64,000 bases of DNA. It comes from Bacteroidota bacterium. Its GTDB lineage: Bacteria; Bacteroidota; Bacteroidia; Cytophagales; Cytophagaceae. The position numbers and the translations under genes are program-made. Under the pieces are notes generated by a model. It did not search any database. It saw only the letters and a program-made list of their open reading frames with translations, and was not told the DNA's origin. Of this stretch, positions 44,933 through 52,986 are shown one piece after another. How positions within the stretch are numbered: the stretch's first letter is position 1; each line of letters opens with the position of its first letter. Where the stretch lies: assembly GCA_023391415.1 (NCBI GenBank), contig JAEWAY010000036.1, positions 310,001 through 374,000 on the forward strand, written 5' to 3'.

Positions 44933-45721
44933 TTAATAGTTCTTTCCCTCGATGATCCGATGCTGAATGCCTCTTCCGATAATTCGAATATGAGCGAACA
45001 AAGTCGGGATACATCCATAGTATCTGGTATATATTTTCCAACGTTCTTTCCAGCTCATTTTCTGATTCTTGTAAGAGTATCCCCCTACAAGATACCAACT
45101 CAGAATCATCTCCATATTTACTACAGTTTTAGCCTTCCTAAGACAGCGAATAGCCCAATCCAGGTCGGAACTGCATTTATAGGTCAAGTCGAATTTATCA
45201 GCTAAAGCCAATCGGGGAATAAAGGACTGATGCGAGACGACCATTCCATTAATCATGCTTTTATCGCTAAGTTTTCGGGGTAACTTTCTCGTTGTGCGCG
45301 ACGAACGTAGACCAATTATTTCCCCATTTTCCTCAACCAACATAGTCTCCCCATACATAATATCAGGTTTGCTCTTGTCATAACAAGATCTGAGTTTTTC
45401 TACCACATACGAATCATAAATCCTGTCTCCACTATTGATAAACCATACGTACCTGCCACTGGCCATACTCAAGGCTTTATTCATCGCGTCATAAATACCC
45501 TGATCCCGTTCACTTATCCATTGGGAAATGAAAGATCCATATTTTCTGATAATATCCAATGTGCCATCCTTGGAGCCTCCATCAATAACAATATATTCAT
45601 AGTCATCGCAAGTCTGATTAATGATAGAACATATTGTTTTTTCAATTAGATGTTCACTATTGTATACAACAGTAATAATAGAAACCAACGGAGAAGACCG
45701 TGTTTTACTAATCGATCCCAT
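44933..45721 (-). CDS. Glycosyltransferase family 2
   Basis: 262 residues from the ATG at 45721; a TTG at 45733 would add 4 residues. GT-A signatures: PLVSIITVVYNSEHLIEKTI, YIVIDGGSKDGTLDIIRKYG, ISERDQGIYDAMNKALSMAS and FINSGD, the last being the divalent-metal site. The type resembles WcaA/colanic acid or O-antigen enzymes. It overlaps the end of the upstream oxidoreductase gene by 14 bp, so it is translationally coupled to it. It likely adds the sugar made by the two neighbouring enzymes. Confidence 0.87.
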   Translation of the reverse strand: MGSISKTRSSPLVSIITVVYNSEHLIEKTICSIINQTCDDYEYIVIDGGSKDGTLDIIRKYGSFISQWISERDQGIYDAMNKALSMASGRYVWFINSGDRIYDSYVVEKLRSCYDKSKPDIMYGETMLVEENGEIIGLRSSRTTRKLPRKLSDKSMINGMVVSHQSFIPRLALADKFDLTYKCSSDLDWAIRCLRKAKTVVNMEMILSWYLVGGYSYKNQKMSWKERWKIYTRYYGCIPTLFAHIRIIGRGIQHRIIEGKNY

Positions 45722-46721
45722 ACATTTTCTCAATAATCTCCACTACCTTCATCCCGTCATACGCGTTGGTCGTCGCCTCACTTCGTCCAAGCAACGTATC
45801 GATTACATTTTGAATTACAAAATGATGGTTGGCGGCGCTTCCTTTATAATCTCCATAATCATTAGGTGGATTCGCGGGCGCGAGCGCGGGAAGCTCGTAA
45901 TCTTTCACATGACAGTATTCCACTTTGTTCATATATTGTCCTCCCACCTTTACGGAACCCTCTGAACCGATGATTGTAATGCTGCTTTCAAAATTAGTAT
46001 CCCAGCAAGAGGTCGTATAATTAAAAGTACCGGAGCCGCCATTGACAAAATCAAACATGACGGATCCTGAATCCTCAAAATCAATCATATCGCCATGATT
46101 AAAGTTCTTAAACCTGGAAACGACGTTGGTTATATCACCAAACAGCCAATACATCGTATCGATAAAATGACTAAACTGCGTATACAACGTTCCTCCATCA
46201 TATTCTTTCGTTCCCTTCCATTGGCTCCTTGAATAATATCTGGCGTCCCGATTCCAAAAACAATTAATATGCACCTGGTTGATATCTCCAAGTTTTCCTG
46301 ACAAAACAAGCGTCTTCAACCACTGACTGGGAGGGCTATAGCGGTTTTGCATCACACAAAAAACCATGCGCTCCTTCTCCTTACTCAGCGACAATACTTC
46401 CAGACAATCGTCCTTACGCAACGCCATCGGCTTCTCTATAACGACATGACAACCTTTCTTCAAAGCCATGATCGCCATGGACGCGTGCAGACTATTGGGT
46501 GTGCAGATATTTATTATATCGTATACTACTTCAGAGTTTAACAATTCTTCCAAAGAATTAAAAAAAGGCGCGTTGTAGAGCGTCCGTATGTCTTCTCCTA
46601 TCTCATGATTCATATCAACCAACGCGACCAGCTCCGCTTCTTCATTTTCCTGAATCATGGTGGCGTGGCGATGACCGATATACCCAATTCCAACAACCGC
46701 GAATCGAATCTTTCTTCCCAT
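45708..46721 (-). CDS. Gfo/Idh/MocA oxidoreductase, WlbA-like
   Basis: 337 residues. Rossmann motif VVGIGYIGHRHATMI at the N-terminus, EKPMALRKDDC as the substrate-binding lysine-proline motif, and GGTLYTQFSHFIDTMYWLFG in the C-terminal domain with the catalytic histidine. It resembles WlbA/WbpB, which oxidises the 3-OH of UDP-GlcNAcA. Its immediate neighbour (6-bp gap) is an aminotransferase of the WlbC/WbpE kind, so the two would make a 3-amino-3-deoxy sugar. Neither a UDP-GlcNAc 6-dehydrogenase nor an N-acetyltransferase of that pathway is present in the window. Confidence 0.88.
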   Translation of the reverse strand: MGRKIRFAVVGIGYIGHRHATMIQENEEAELVALVDMNHEIGEDIRTLYNAPFFNSLEELLNSEVVYDIINICTPNSLHASMAIMALKKGCHVVIEKPMALRKDDCLEVLSLSKEKERMVFCVMQNRYSPPSQWLKTLVLSGKLGDINQVHINCFWNRDARYYSRSQWKGTKEYDGGTLYTQFSHFIDTMYWLFGDITNVVSRFKNFNHGDMIDFEDSGSVMFDFVNGGSGTFNYTTSCWDTNFESSITIIGSEGSVKVGGQYMNKVEYCHVKDYELPALAPANPPNDYGDYKGSAANHHFVIQNVIDTLLGRSEATTNAYDGMKVVEIIEKMYGID

Positions 46722-46727
46722 CTCAAA

Positions 46728-47852
46728 TCATATTTGCTCCAAACCTACTAACAGATTTTCACAAATAAAAGCCTGCTGTTCCACATCCAGCTCAGGATGT
46801 ATGGGTAAGGAAAGCACCTCTTCGGGCAGTCGCTCGCTTACAGGAAGCCTTGCTCCGGAAGAATACCGGATATACGCTTCCTGAAGATGCAATGGACTCG
46901 GATAATATACCATGGATGGAATACCTTTCGAATATAAAAAGGCCTTCAATTTATTCCGATCACCCCTCACCTTTATAGTATATTGATTAAAGGAATGCAA
47001 TCCATTCTTGACGCGGTACGGCAACTGAATACGTTCATGCTTCAACAACTGGTCATAGCGATCGGCGATCACTCTCCTCATCTCAATATCCCTATCGAGA
47101 TTAGCCAGCTTGACATTGAGAACAGCCGCCTGTATGCTATCCAATCGACTATTGACTCCTATTATTTCATAGGAGTATTTTCGCGACTGACCATGATTGC
47201 ATATTTTTCTGATTCTTTCGGTCAAAACCGGATCATTGGAAAAAATCGCCCCTCCGTCTCCCATACAACCAAGATTCTTGGAGGGGAAAAACGACGTGGT
47301 ACCAATATGACCCACCGTCCCGGATTTTCGGTTGGCGCCATCCGAAAAGTAAAAAGACGCTCCTATGGACTGGGCCGCGTCTTCAATCAGAAAAAGTCTG
47401 TATTGATCGCAGAGGTCCTTCAAACCTTCCAGATCCGCGCATTGTCCAAACAAATGCACCGCGATAATCGCCTTGGTCTTCTCCGTTATTTTCACTTTTA
47501 TATCGTTTAACGATATCGTGAACGTGAGCGGATCGACATCCGCGAATACCGGTTTCAATCCAAGAAGCGCCACTACCTCAGCCGCGGCCACATAATTGAA
47601 GGCGGGCAGGATCACTTCATCGTCAGGTTTTAGTTCCAAAGCCATCAACGCGACCTGAATCGCGTCTGTACCATTGCCACATCCCACGACGGTTTCCATG
47701 TCCAGATATCTGGCGAAATTCATACAAAACGTATTGACAGCGGCGCCATTAATAAATGACGATTCGTCAATAACTTCTTGTATCGCCATATTAATCTCAG
47801 AACGCAGTTTTCCGTGGATCGCGGAAAGGTCTACCATCTTAATTTTCCTCAT
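46728..47852 (-). CDS. DegT/DnrJ/EryC1-type sugar aminotransferase, WlbC/WbpE-like
   Basis: 374 residues. A PLP-dependent aminotransferase with Lys192 in SFFPSKNLGCMGDGGAI, plus GCGNGTDAIQVALMAL and AFNYVAAAEVVALLGL. The FFPSKNLG motif and overall layout match WlbC/WbpE/DegT enzymes that aminate a 3-keto hexuronate. It is the first gene of the minus-strand four-gene group with the Gfo/Idh/MocA oxidoreductase, a glycosyltransferase and a dehydratase. It differs clearly from the perosamine-type aminotransferase at 39.5 kb (FFGNKTITTGEGG), so the locus has two separate amino-sugar branches. Confidence 0.9.
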   Translation of the reverse strand: MRKIKMVDLSAIHGKLRSEINMAIQEVIDESSFINGAAVNTFCMNFARYLDMETVVGCGNGTDAIQVALMALELKPDDEVILPAFNYVAAAEVVALLGLKPVFADVDPLTFTISLNDIKVKITEKTKAIIAVHLFGQCADLEGLKDLCDQYRLFLIEDAAQSIGASFYFSDGANRKSGTVGHIGTTSFFPSKNLGCMGDGGAIFSNDPVLTERIRKICNHGQSRKYSYEIIGVNSRLDSIQAAVLNVKLANLDRDIEMRRVIADRYDQLLKHERIQLPYRVKNGLHSFNQYTIKVRGDRNKLKAFLYSKGIPSMVYYPSPLHLQEAYIRYSSGARLPVSERLPEEVLSLPIHPELDVEQQAFICENLLVGLEQI

Positions 47853-47963
47853 ATGAAAAAAAAATCATTTATAAGCTCGCCCGCGTGTATTTCCGCGCGG
47901 ATATTAGTTTCAAAGTACAAAAAAAATTATTAAAATTGACACTTTAAACTGAAGAGTATATTT

Positions 47964-48968
47964 ATGAAGAGAATAGCAGTATTTACATCAGGTGGCGATG
48001 CTCCCGGAATGAATGCCTGTATCCGTGCGGTCGTGCGTTCAGGGCATTACTTTGGACTGGATGTATTCGGAGTTTACAGAGGATATGATGGAATGATCAA
48101 GGGCGATTTTATTGAACTGGACGATCGCTCTGTCAGCAATATAATACAAAAAGGCGGTACCATACTAAAATCGGCGAGAAGCGAGGAGTTTCGGACTAAG
48201 GATGGTCGCAAAAAAGCGTATGACAACCTTATTCAACTGGGCGTAGACGGTATCGTGGCGATCGGAGGCAACGGAACATTTACAGGCGCTGAGACTTTTC
48301 ACGCCGAGTGCGGGATTCCCATTGTCGGGTGCCCCGGTACGATAGACAACGACCTCTATGGCACAGACTTTACTATCGGCTACGATACCGCGGTCAATAC
48401 CGCGCTTAGCGCTATTGATAAAATACGCGATACAGCCGACGCTCACGACAGAGTATTCTTTATTGAAGTAATGGGCCGCGATACAGGTTATATCGCTGTA
48501 CGTTCGGCTATCGCCGGTGGCGCTGAAATGGCGCTCCTGCCGGAAACAAAGATTGTCATGAAAGAAGTCATCGGCAAGCTCAAGTTCGGAACCAGTGAGT
48601 CCAAGGCTTCTCATATTATCGTGATCGCCGAAGGCGACGAAATAGGACGCGCCAACAGCATCGCTGAAAAAGTCAAAAAAGAACTCCCCGGCCTTGACGC
48701 CAGAGTTACTACTCTTGGTCATGTTCAACGTGGTGGAGGTCCAAGCGCGGCCGACAGAGTACTCGCAAGTCGCCTGGGGCTGGGCGCGGTGGAAGGTCTT
48801 CTTAAAGGTAAAACCAATGTGATGGTTGGAGTAATCAACCGGACGCTTTGCTATACCCCATTCAAAGAAACGATCACCAAGAAAAAGCCGATCAACAGGG
48901 ACCTCGTCCGGCTCATCGAGATACTCAACGGCAGAAAATACCAGGATAGCAAACTCATTGAGCTATAA
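47964..48968 (+). CDS. pfkA: 6-phosphofructokinase
   Basis: 334 residues. PfkA phosphorylates fructose 6-phosphate, the committed step of glycolysis. Present: FTSGGDAPGMNACIRAVVRS (ATP-binding loop), PGTIDNDLYGTDFTIGYDTA with catalytic Asp128, VMGRDTGYIAVRSAIAGGAE, and RVTTLGHVQRGGGPSAADRV. The GGDG loop reads GGNGTF (101-106), with Asn103 where E. coli PfkA has the Mg-ATP ligand Asp103. I cannot tell whether this is common in the lineage. The gene is monocistronic between the glycan genes and the ABC exporter, with a clear terminator. Confidence 0.95.
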   Translation: MKRIAVFTSGGDAPGMNACIRAVVRSGHYFGLDVFGVYRGYDGMIKGDFIELDDRSVSNIIQKGGTILKSARSEEFRTKDGRKKAYDNLIQLGVDGIVAIGGNGTFTGAETFHAECGIPIVGCPGTIDNDLYGTDFTIGYDTAVNTALSAIDKIRDTADAHDRVFFIEVMGRDTGYIAVRSAIAGGAEMALLPETKIVMKEVIGKLKFGTSESKASHIIVIAEGDEIGRANSIAEKVKKELPGLDARVTTLGHVQRGGGPSAADRVLASRLGLGAVEGLLKGKTNVMVGVINRTLCYTPFKETITKKKPINRDLVRLIEILNGRKYQDSKLIEL

Positions 48969-49003
48969 AATTTTCCACATAAAAGCCATTCACACACATA
49001 TAA

Positions 49004-49040
49004 AAGCTCCCTTTCGTTCAACGCGGGGAGCTTCTTCTTT
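49004..49040 (+). terminator. Intrinsic terminator after pfkA
   Basis: AAGCTCCC (49004-49011) and GGGAGCTT (49026-49033) form an 8-bp stem; the T-rich TCTTCTTTTCT follows on the plus strand. It isolates pfkA from the ABC exporter genes. Confidence 0.75.
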
Positions 49041-49051
49041 TCTAATAACAA

Positions 49052-49834
49052 ATGAATTCATTGCACTATTACAGTGGGCGCCTTAAAGCATATTATGAAA
49101 TTATCGGGGCCGTCTCGTTACGGAACGTAAAGCTTCGCTACAAAAACTCCATTTTGGGGTTCCTGTGGACTCTGATCAATCCGCTCATTTATCTCACCAT
49201 ATTCATATTTATTTTTAAGAACGCTTTTCCAGATATAGAAAATTATCCGCTTTACGCCATTACGGGACTGATCATATGGACTTTCTTTTCCGGGACTAGC
49301 ACTCAGATCATGAACTCCATCATCGATAGCGGAGGAATATTAAAATCGCTGGGAGTTCCTCCCATTATATTTCCCATCTCCTATCTGATCAGCTCTATGA
49401 TCAATTTTCTACTTTCCCTGATCCCATTTTTTATACTCATGGTCTTTTTTGGATTTCAGCCTAAAGCGGAATCGCTTTTATTATTTCCAGGGCTCCTCCT
49501 ATTCGGAATGTTCACTTTCGGCTTCTCTCTGCTTCTGTGTTCCTTCAACGTATTTTTCAGGGATGTTTCCATGTTTTACAACACCATCATGCCCGCGTTG
49601 TTTTATTTCACCCCGATAGCCTATAGCTTCAACCTGGTGCCGGAAAAAGCCAAGGTATTTGTAAAGCTCAATCCGATTTTTCACTACATCGAATTCTTCC
49701 GGGATACACTGTATTATGGCAGAACCCCTTCACTATCGACCTCTTTAATCGTATGCGTCTTAAGCGTTCTATTTACTTCGCTTGGCATTTATACATTTAA
49801 CAAATTAAAAAGAGGCTTTATTTCACACCTATAA
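49052..49834 (+). CDS. Polysaccharide ABC exporter, permease (Wzm-type)
   Basis: 260 residues with six hydrophobic helices. The N-terminus LRNVKLRYKNSILGFLWTLI and the later segment FRDVSMFYNTIMPALFYFTP, SFNLVPEKAKVFVKLNPIFH are typical of the ABC-2 Wzm/KpsM/TagG family, which carries finished lipid-linked polysaccharide to the periplasm. It starts 83 bp after pfkA and is followed 4 bp later by its ATPase. Specificity cannot be inferred from the permease alone. Confidence 0.9.
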   Translation: MNSLHYYSGRLKAYYEIIGAVSLRNVKLRYKNSILGFLWTLINPLIYLTIFIFIFKNAFPDIENYPLYAITGLIIWTFFSGTSTQIMNSIIDSGGILKSLGVPPIIFPISYLISSMINFLLSLIPFFILMVFFGFQPKAESLLLFPGLLLFGMFTFGFSLLLCSFNVFFRDVSMFYNTIMPALFYFTPIAYSFNLVPEKAKVFVKLNPIFHYIEFFRDTLYYGRTPSLSTSLIVCVLSVLFTSLGIYTFNKLKRGFISHL

Positions 49835-49838
49835 GTCC

Positions 49839-50579
49839 ATGAAAAAAAAAGACTTACTCATCGACGCGAGCAACCTTGAAGTGAGCTTTCTGCTACAAGC
49901 CCAAGGAATGTCTTCTATCAAGCAGTTTTTTCTTTCTCTTGGAAGAAAGAAAATGTTTCAGAAAAAGGAAGTTCTTAAAGACATTAACCTAAAAGTATAT
50001 CGCGGAGAGAGCCTGGCACTCTTGGGAAGAAACGGTTCCGGAAAAAGTACTTTGCTTCGCGTACTGGCAGGTATAATCGCCCCTGACAAAGGCACAGTAA
50101 AGGTATATGGACGTATAGCGCCGGTACTCGCTCTTGGAGTCGGATTTGAAATGGATATGACGGGTTATGAAAATATCAAGCTTCTGGGAGCGCTCCTGGG
50201 AATGTCCAAAAAAGAAGTAAAAGGATCTTTAGCCTATATTGAAGAGTTTTCAGAACTGGGTGACGCTCTGAATATGCAGGTAAAGCGTTACTCTTCCGGC
50301 ATGATGTCAAGACTTGGATTTTCAATCGCTACAGCCGGTACACCGGATGTTCTTATTATAGACGAAGCTTTGGCGGTAGGCGACAAAGGTTTTCAGGATA
50401 AATGTCTGGTCAGGGTGGATGAGATAAAAAAAGACGGAGGAACTTTAATATTCGTATCTCATAGTATGGATGACGTGCGAAAAATGTGTGATAAGGCTGT
50501 ATTTCTTAATAACGGAAAAATCGAACGTGAAGGTAAGGTAGAAGAAATCACTCCACTATACGAGGAGTTATTTCACTAA
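49839..50579 (+). CDS. Polysaccharide ABC exporter, ATPase (Wzt-type, short)
   Basis: 246 residues. Walker A GRNGSGKSTLLRVLAG, signature-helix region VKRYSSGMMSRLGFSIATAG and Walker B VLIIDEALAVGDKGFQ place it in the KpsT/Wzt/TagH group, and the N-terminal preface of about 45 residues (LIDASNLEVSFLLQAQGMSS) is typical. It ends soon after the NBD, without the roughly 150-residue C-terminal carbohydrate-binding domain of O9a-type Wzt, so chain-end recognition by Wzt is unlikely. With Wzm it forms the exporter; it ends at a 21-bp perfect hairpin. Confidence 0.9.
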   Translation: MKKKDLLIDASNLEVSFLLQAQGMSSIKQFFLSLGRKKMFQKKEVLKDINLKVYRGESLALLGRNGSGKSTLLRVLAGIIAPDKGTVKVYGRIAPVLALGVGFEMDMTGYENIKLLGALLGMSKKEVKGSLAYIEEFSELGDALNMQVKRYSSGMMSRLGFSIATAGTPDVLIIDEALAVGDKGFQDKCLVRVDEIKKDGGTLIFVSHSMDDVRKMCDKAVFLNNGKIEREGKVEEITPLYEELFH

Positions 50580-50580
50580 T

Positions 50581-50630
50581 ATGAATATAATGTTAACGGA
50601 TTTCAAAAGATCCGTTAACATTATATTCAT
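50581..50630. terminator. 21-bp perfect palindrome between convergent genes
   Basis: Arms 50581-50601 and 50610-50630 are perfectly complementary over 21 bp with an 8-nt loop TTCAAAAG. A TTTTT lies just beyond on the plus strand. It begins right after the stop codon of the ABC ATPase gene and is 4 bp from the end of the convergent glycosyltransferase, so it can stop transcripts from both sides. Confidence 0.8.
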
Positions 50631-50634
50631 ATTT

Positions 50635-51930
50635 TTAATCAAGAGCCGCCAATACATTGTAGAGTCGTTTCTGATATTTTTCCATCGAAAACAAGTCTAT
50701 CCGTTCATTCCCTTTCCTTACAAGCTCGGCGCGCAGGCTTTCATTATTGGCGACCTCAGTCAATCCATGTCTTATACTATCAAAATCATATGGATCTACA
50801 TAGACAGCCGCGTCTCCGCATACTTCCGGAAGGGAAGTAACATTGGATGTCAATACGGGTGTTCCCAATTGGAACGCTTCAATAGGTGGGAGTCCGAACC
50901 CCTCATACAGACTTGGAAAAACAAACGCGCGGGCGTTCTTTAACAAAATCATCTTTTCCATACTGGAGACATATCCAAGATATATAATATTGGTTTTTTT
51001 CTCCTTCACAGACCGCAGCATTCTGACAAGTTCATCATCCGATTTATCCAACTCTCCGGCCAAAACCAACGGAATATCAATCTTATTCTTCAAAGCCATA
51101 TAGGCCTGAATGATACGCCCGATATTTTTTCGTTTTTCTATATAACCGACATAAAACAGATAATTCTTCTTACTCAGATTATTTGCCGCCAAAACCGCGT
51201 CCTCTAGTCCACCACATTCCATAAAACTCAGATCTTTGGAAAAAACAGGGACCGGCTGGTGAGTTACATAAATCTTATTTTCATATTGTGGGAATATACT
51301 CAGGATTTCTCTCTTGGAAAACTCGGAGACGCTAACCACAGCGTCTGAATTTTCCAGCATTTTCTTGACCCTCGCGTAAAAAATGGACGCGTTGTCGTTA
51401 ACCTGGTGGCTCACCGACAATATCGGAATGACATCATGCAATGTCTGAATCATTTTCGCTTTGCCAGCTCTCACATACATCGGAGAAGTCGCGAATACGT
51501 AATCGAAGCCTTTCACGGAAACATTTGATGGTCGTAAACCAAACCTGGCCCTGAGAACGGTTAAATCATAAAAAGAATGTTTATTGACAAATCCGGATAC
51601 ATCATTCAGATAAACGAGTTTTTCGAGATTATTGTCATACAATAACTGATCCGCGACGGAATATGAATGCATTCCAATCATATCCTTCAATAAATAGATT
51701 AGCTGAGACTTCCGTCCATTCGCGTAATTGGTCGGGTTGTAAATCTTTTTTTTGATTAAAGCCTCTTGCAGTATGCCATTTTTATGATGCTTCGCGCTCG
51801 CCAGTATATAGTTTTTTAATCCTAGAGCTGTCGTAGCCTTAATGACCGCTTTAGAATAATGCGATATCCCTCTATAATACTTCTGTTCAAAATCATACCC
51901 AACGTAAAGTATTTTTTTCCCTAAACTCAT
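50635..51930 (-). CDS. Glycosyltransferase family 4
   Basis: 431 residues. GT-B fold; N-terminal KILYVGYDFEQKYYRGISHY, C-terminal donor site NYLFYVGYIEKRKNIGRIIQ, IYLGYVSSMEKMILLKNARA, and FPSLYEGFGLPPIEAFQLGT, with EGFGLPPIEA being the GT4 E-x7-E signature. Residues ISHYSKAVIKAT indicate an acceptor groove. It is a monocistronic minus-strand gene with its own -7 element about 25 bp upstream. It belongs with the mannosyl/rhamnosyltransferases of O-antigen and exopolysaccharide clusters; donor and acceptor are unknown. Confidence 0.88.
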   Translation of the reverse strand: MSLGKKILYVGYDFEQKYYRGISHYSKAVIKATTALGLKNYILASAKHHKNGILQEALIKKKIYNPTNYANGRKSQLIYLLKDMIGMHSYSVADQLLYDNNLEKLVYLNDVSGFVNKHSFYDLTVLRARFGLRPSNVSVKGFDYVFATSPMYVRAGKAKMIQTLHDVIPILSVSHQVNDNASIFYARVKKMLENSDAVVSVSEFSKREILSIFPQYENKIYVTHQPVPVFSKDLSFMECGGLEDAVLAANNLSKKNYLFYVGYIEKRKNIGRIIQAYMALKNKIDIPLVLAGELDKSDDELVRMLRSVKEKKTNIIYLGYVSSMEKMILLKNARAFVFPSLYEGFGLPPIEAFQLGTPVLTSNVTSLPEVCGDAAVYVDPYDFDSIRHGLTEVANNESLRAELVRKGNERIDLFSMEKYQKRLYNVLAALD

Positions 51931-51955
51931 ATATTATTTTAACGAAATATAAATT

Positions 51956-51963
51956 CAAAGTTA
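51956..51963 (-). promoter_or_regulatory. Glycosyltransferase promoter, -7 element
   Basis: TAACTTTG on the minus strand, an exact TAnnTTTG match, 26 bp upstream of the glycosyltransferase ATG at 51930. No TTG at the usual -33 distance, so medium confidence. Confidence 0.4.
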
Positions 51964-52069
51964 AGCATAAATTATTAAGTAGTATAATTGTCTTCGCTTT
52001 CAGTTTACTTATTTGCATTAAGTCCAAATACGCGGAATGAATTTATTTATATATTACCTCAAAAAAATA

Positions 52070-52975
52070 TTAATTCCGTATTGTTTTCTCATACAACTGG
52101 CAAATAGCTTCCTCCTCCTCAGGATGAAACCATTCCATCTCCATTTTGTTCTTAAACCAGGTAAGTTGCCTTTTCGCGTAACGCCTTGTATTTCGTTTGA
52201 TCAGACGAACCGCTTCGTCCAGATCATAAGCGCCATCCAGATAATCGATAATTTCCGAATATCCTACAGTACGCATAGCGGACATATTTCTGTACGCGTA
52301 CAATTCCTTCACTTCTCGTACTAATCCGGCCTCCAGCATTAAGTCTACCCTTTGATCAACCCGTTCGTACAACTCTGTCCGTTCCCGTTCCAGACCAATC
52401 ATTATCGGGCTGAAGCGCCTTACTTTCTTTTTCGCCGCGCGAAATGCTGAAAATGGCCTGTTCGTCTGACGTATGATTTCAATCGCGCGTAGTACCCTTC
52501 GCGGATTCATTTTATCAACCCTCGAATAGTATAAAGGATCTCTCAGTGACAGCTCATGCAACAGGCCCTCAAGACCCTCTTTTTCCAATTCAGTACGCGC
52601 GGACGCCCTCACATCAGGATCAATATCCGGCATGTCATCCATCCCATGAAGCACCGCGTCGATATAAAGACCACTTCCTCCGGTTAGAATCGCCACGTCT
52701 GTATCCAGATATAGCTGGTCCAGCAAAGCGATTACCTCTTTTTCGTAGTCGGCTACTGTATATTCCTCCATTATCGAATGGCTATTGACAAAATAATGTG
52801 GCGCTTCCTTTAACTCGTCTTCCGTAGGCTTGGCGGTTCCTATCGACATTTCCCTATACAATTGCCGAGAATCCGCCGATATTACCGGCGCGGACAATTT
52901 CTTCGCGAGCTCAATAGTCAGCCTAGTTTTTCCCACCGCTGTCGGACCACCAATCACAATCAGCCATTTTTTCAT
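52070..52975 (-). CDS. miaA: tRNA dimethylallyltransferase MiaA
   Basis: 301 residues from the ATG at 52975; a GTG at 52984 adds three codons. MiaA attaches the dimethylallyl group to N6 of A37 in tRNAs that read UNN codons. P-loop GGPTAVGKTRLTIELAKKL, SADSRQLYREMSIGTAKPT, AILTGGSGLYIDAVLHGM and NPRRVLRAIEII are all present, as is RRYAKRQLTWFKN at the end. It follows the upstream glycosyltransferase by 11 bp and is probably co-transcribed with it from the promoter at 54116. Confidence 0.96.
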   Translation of the reverse strand: MKKWLIVIGGPTAVGKTRLTIELAKKLSAPVISADSRQLYREMSIGTAKPTEDELKEAPHYFVNSHSIMEEYTVADYEKEVIALLDQLYLDTDVAILTGGSGLYIDAVLHGMDDMPDIDPDVRASARTELEKEGLEGLLHELSLRDPLYYSRVDKMNPRRVLRAIEIIRQTNRPFSAFRAAKKKVRRFSPIMIGLERERTELYERVDQRVDLMLEAGLVREVKELYAYRNMSAMRTVGYSEIIDYLDGAYDLDEAVRLIKRNTRRYAKRQLTWFKNKMEMEWFHPEEEEAICQLYEKTIRN

Positions 52976-52986
52976 ATCCGCCACTA

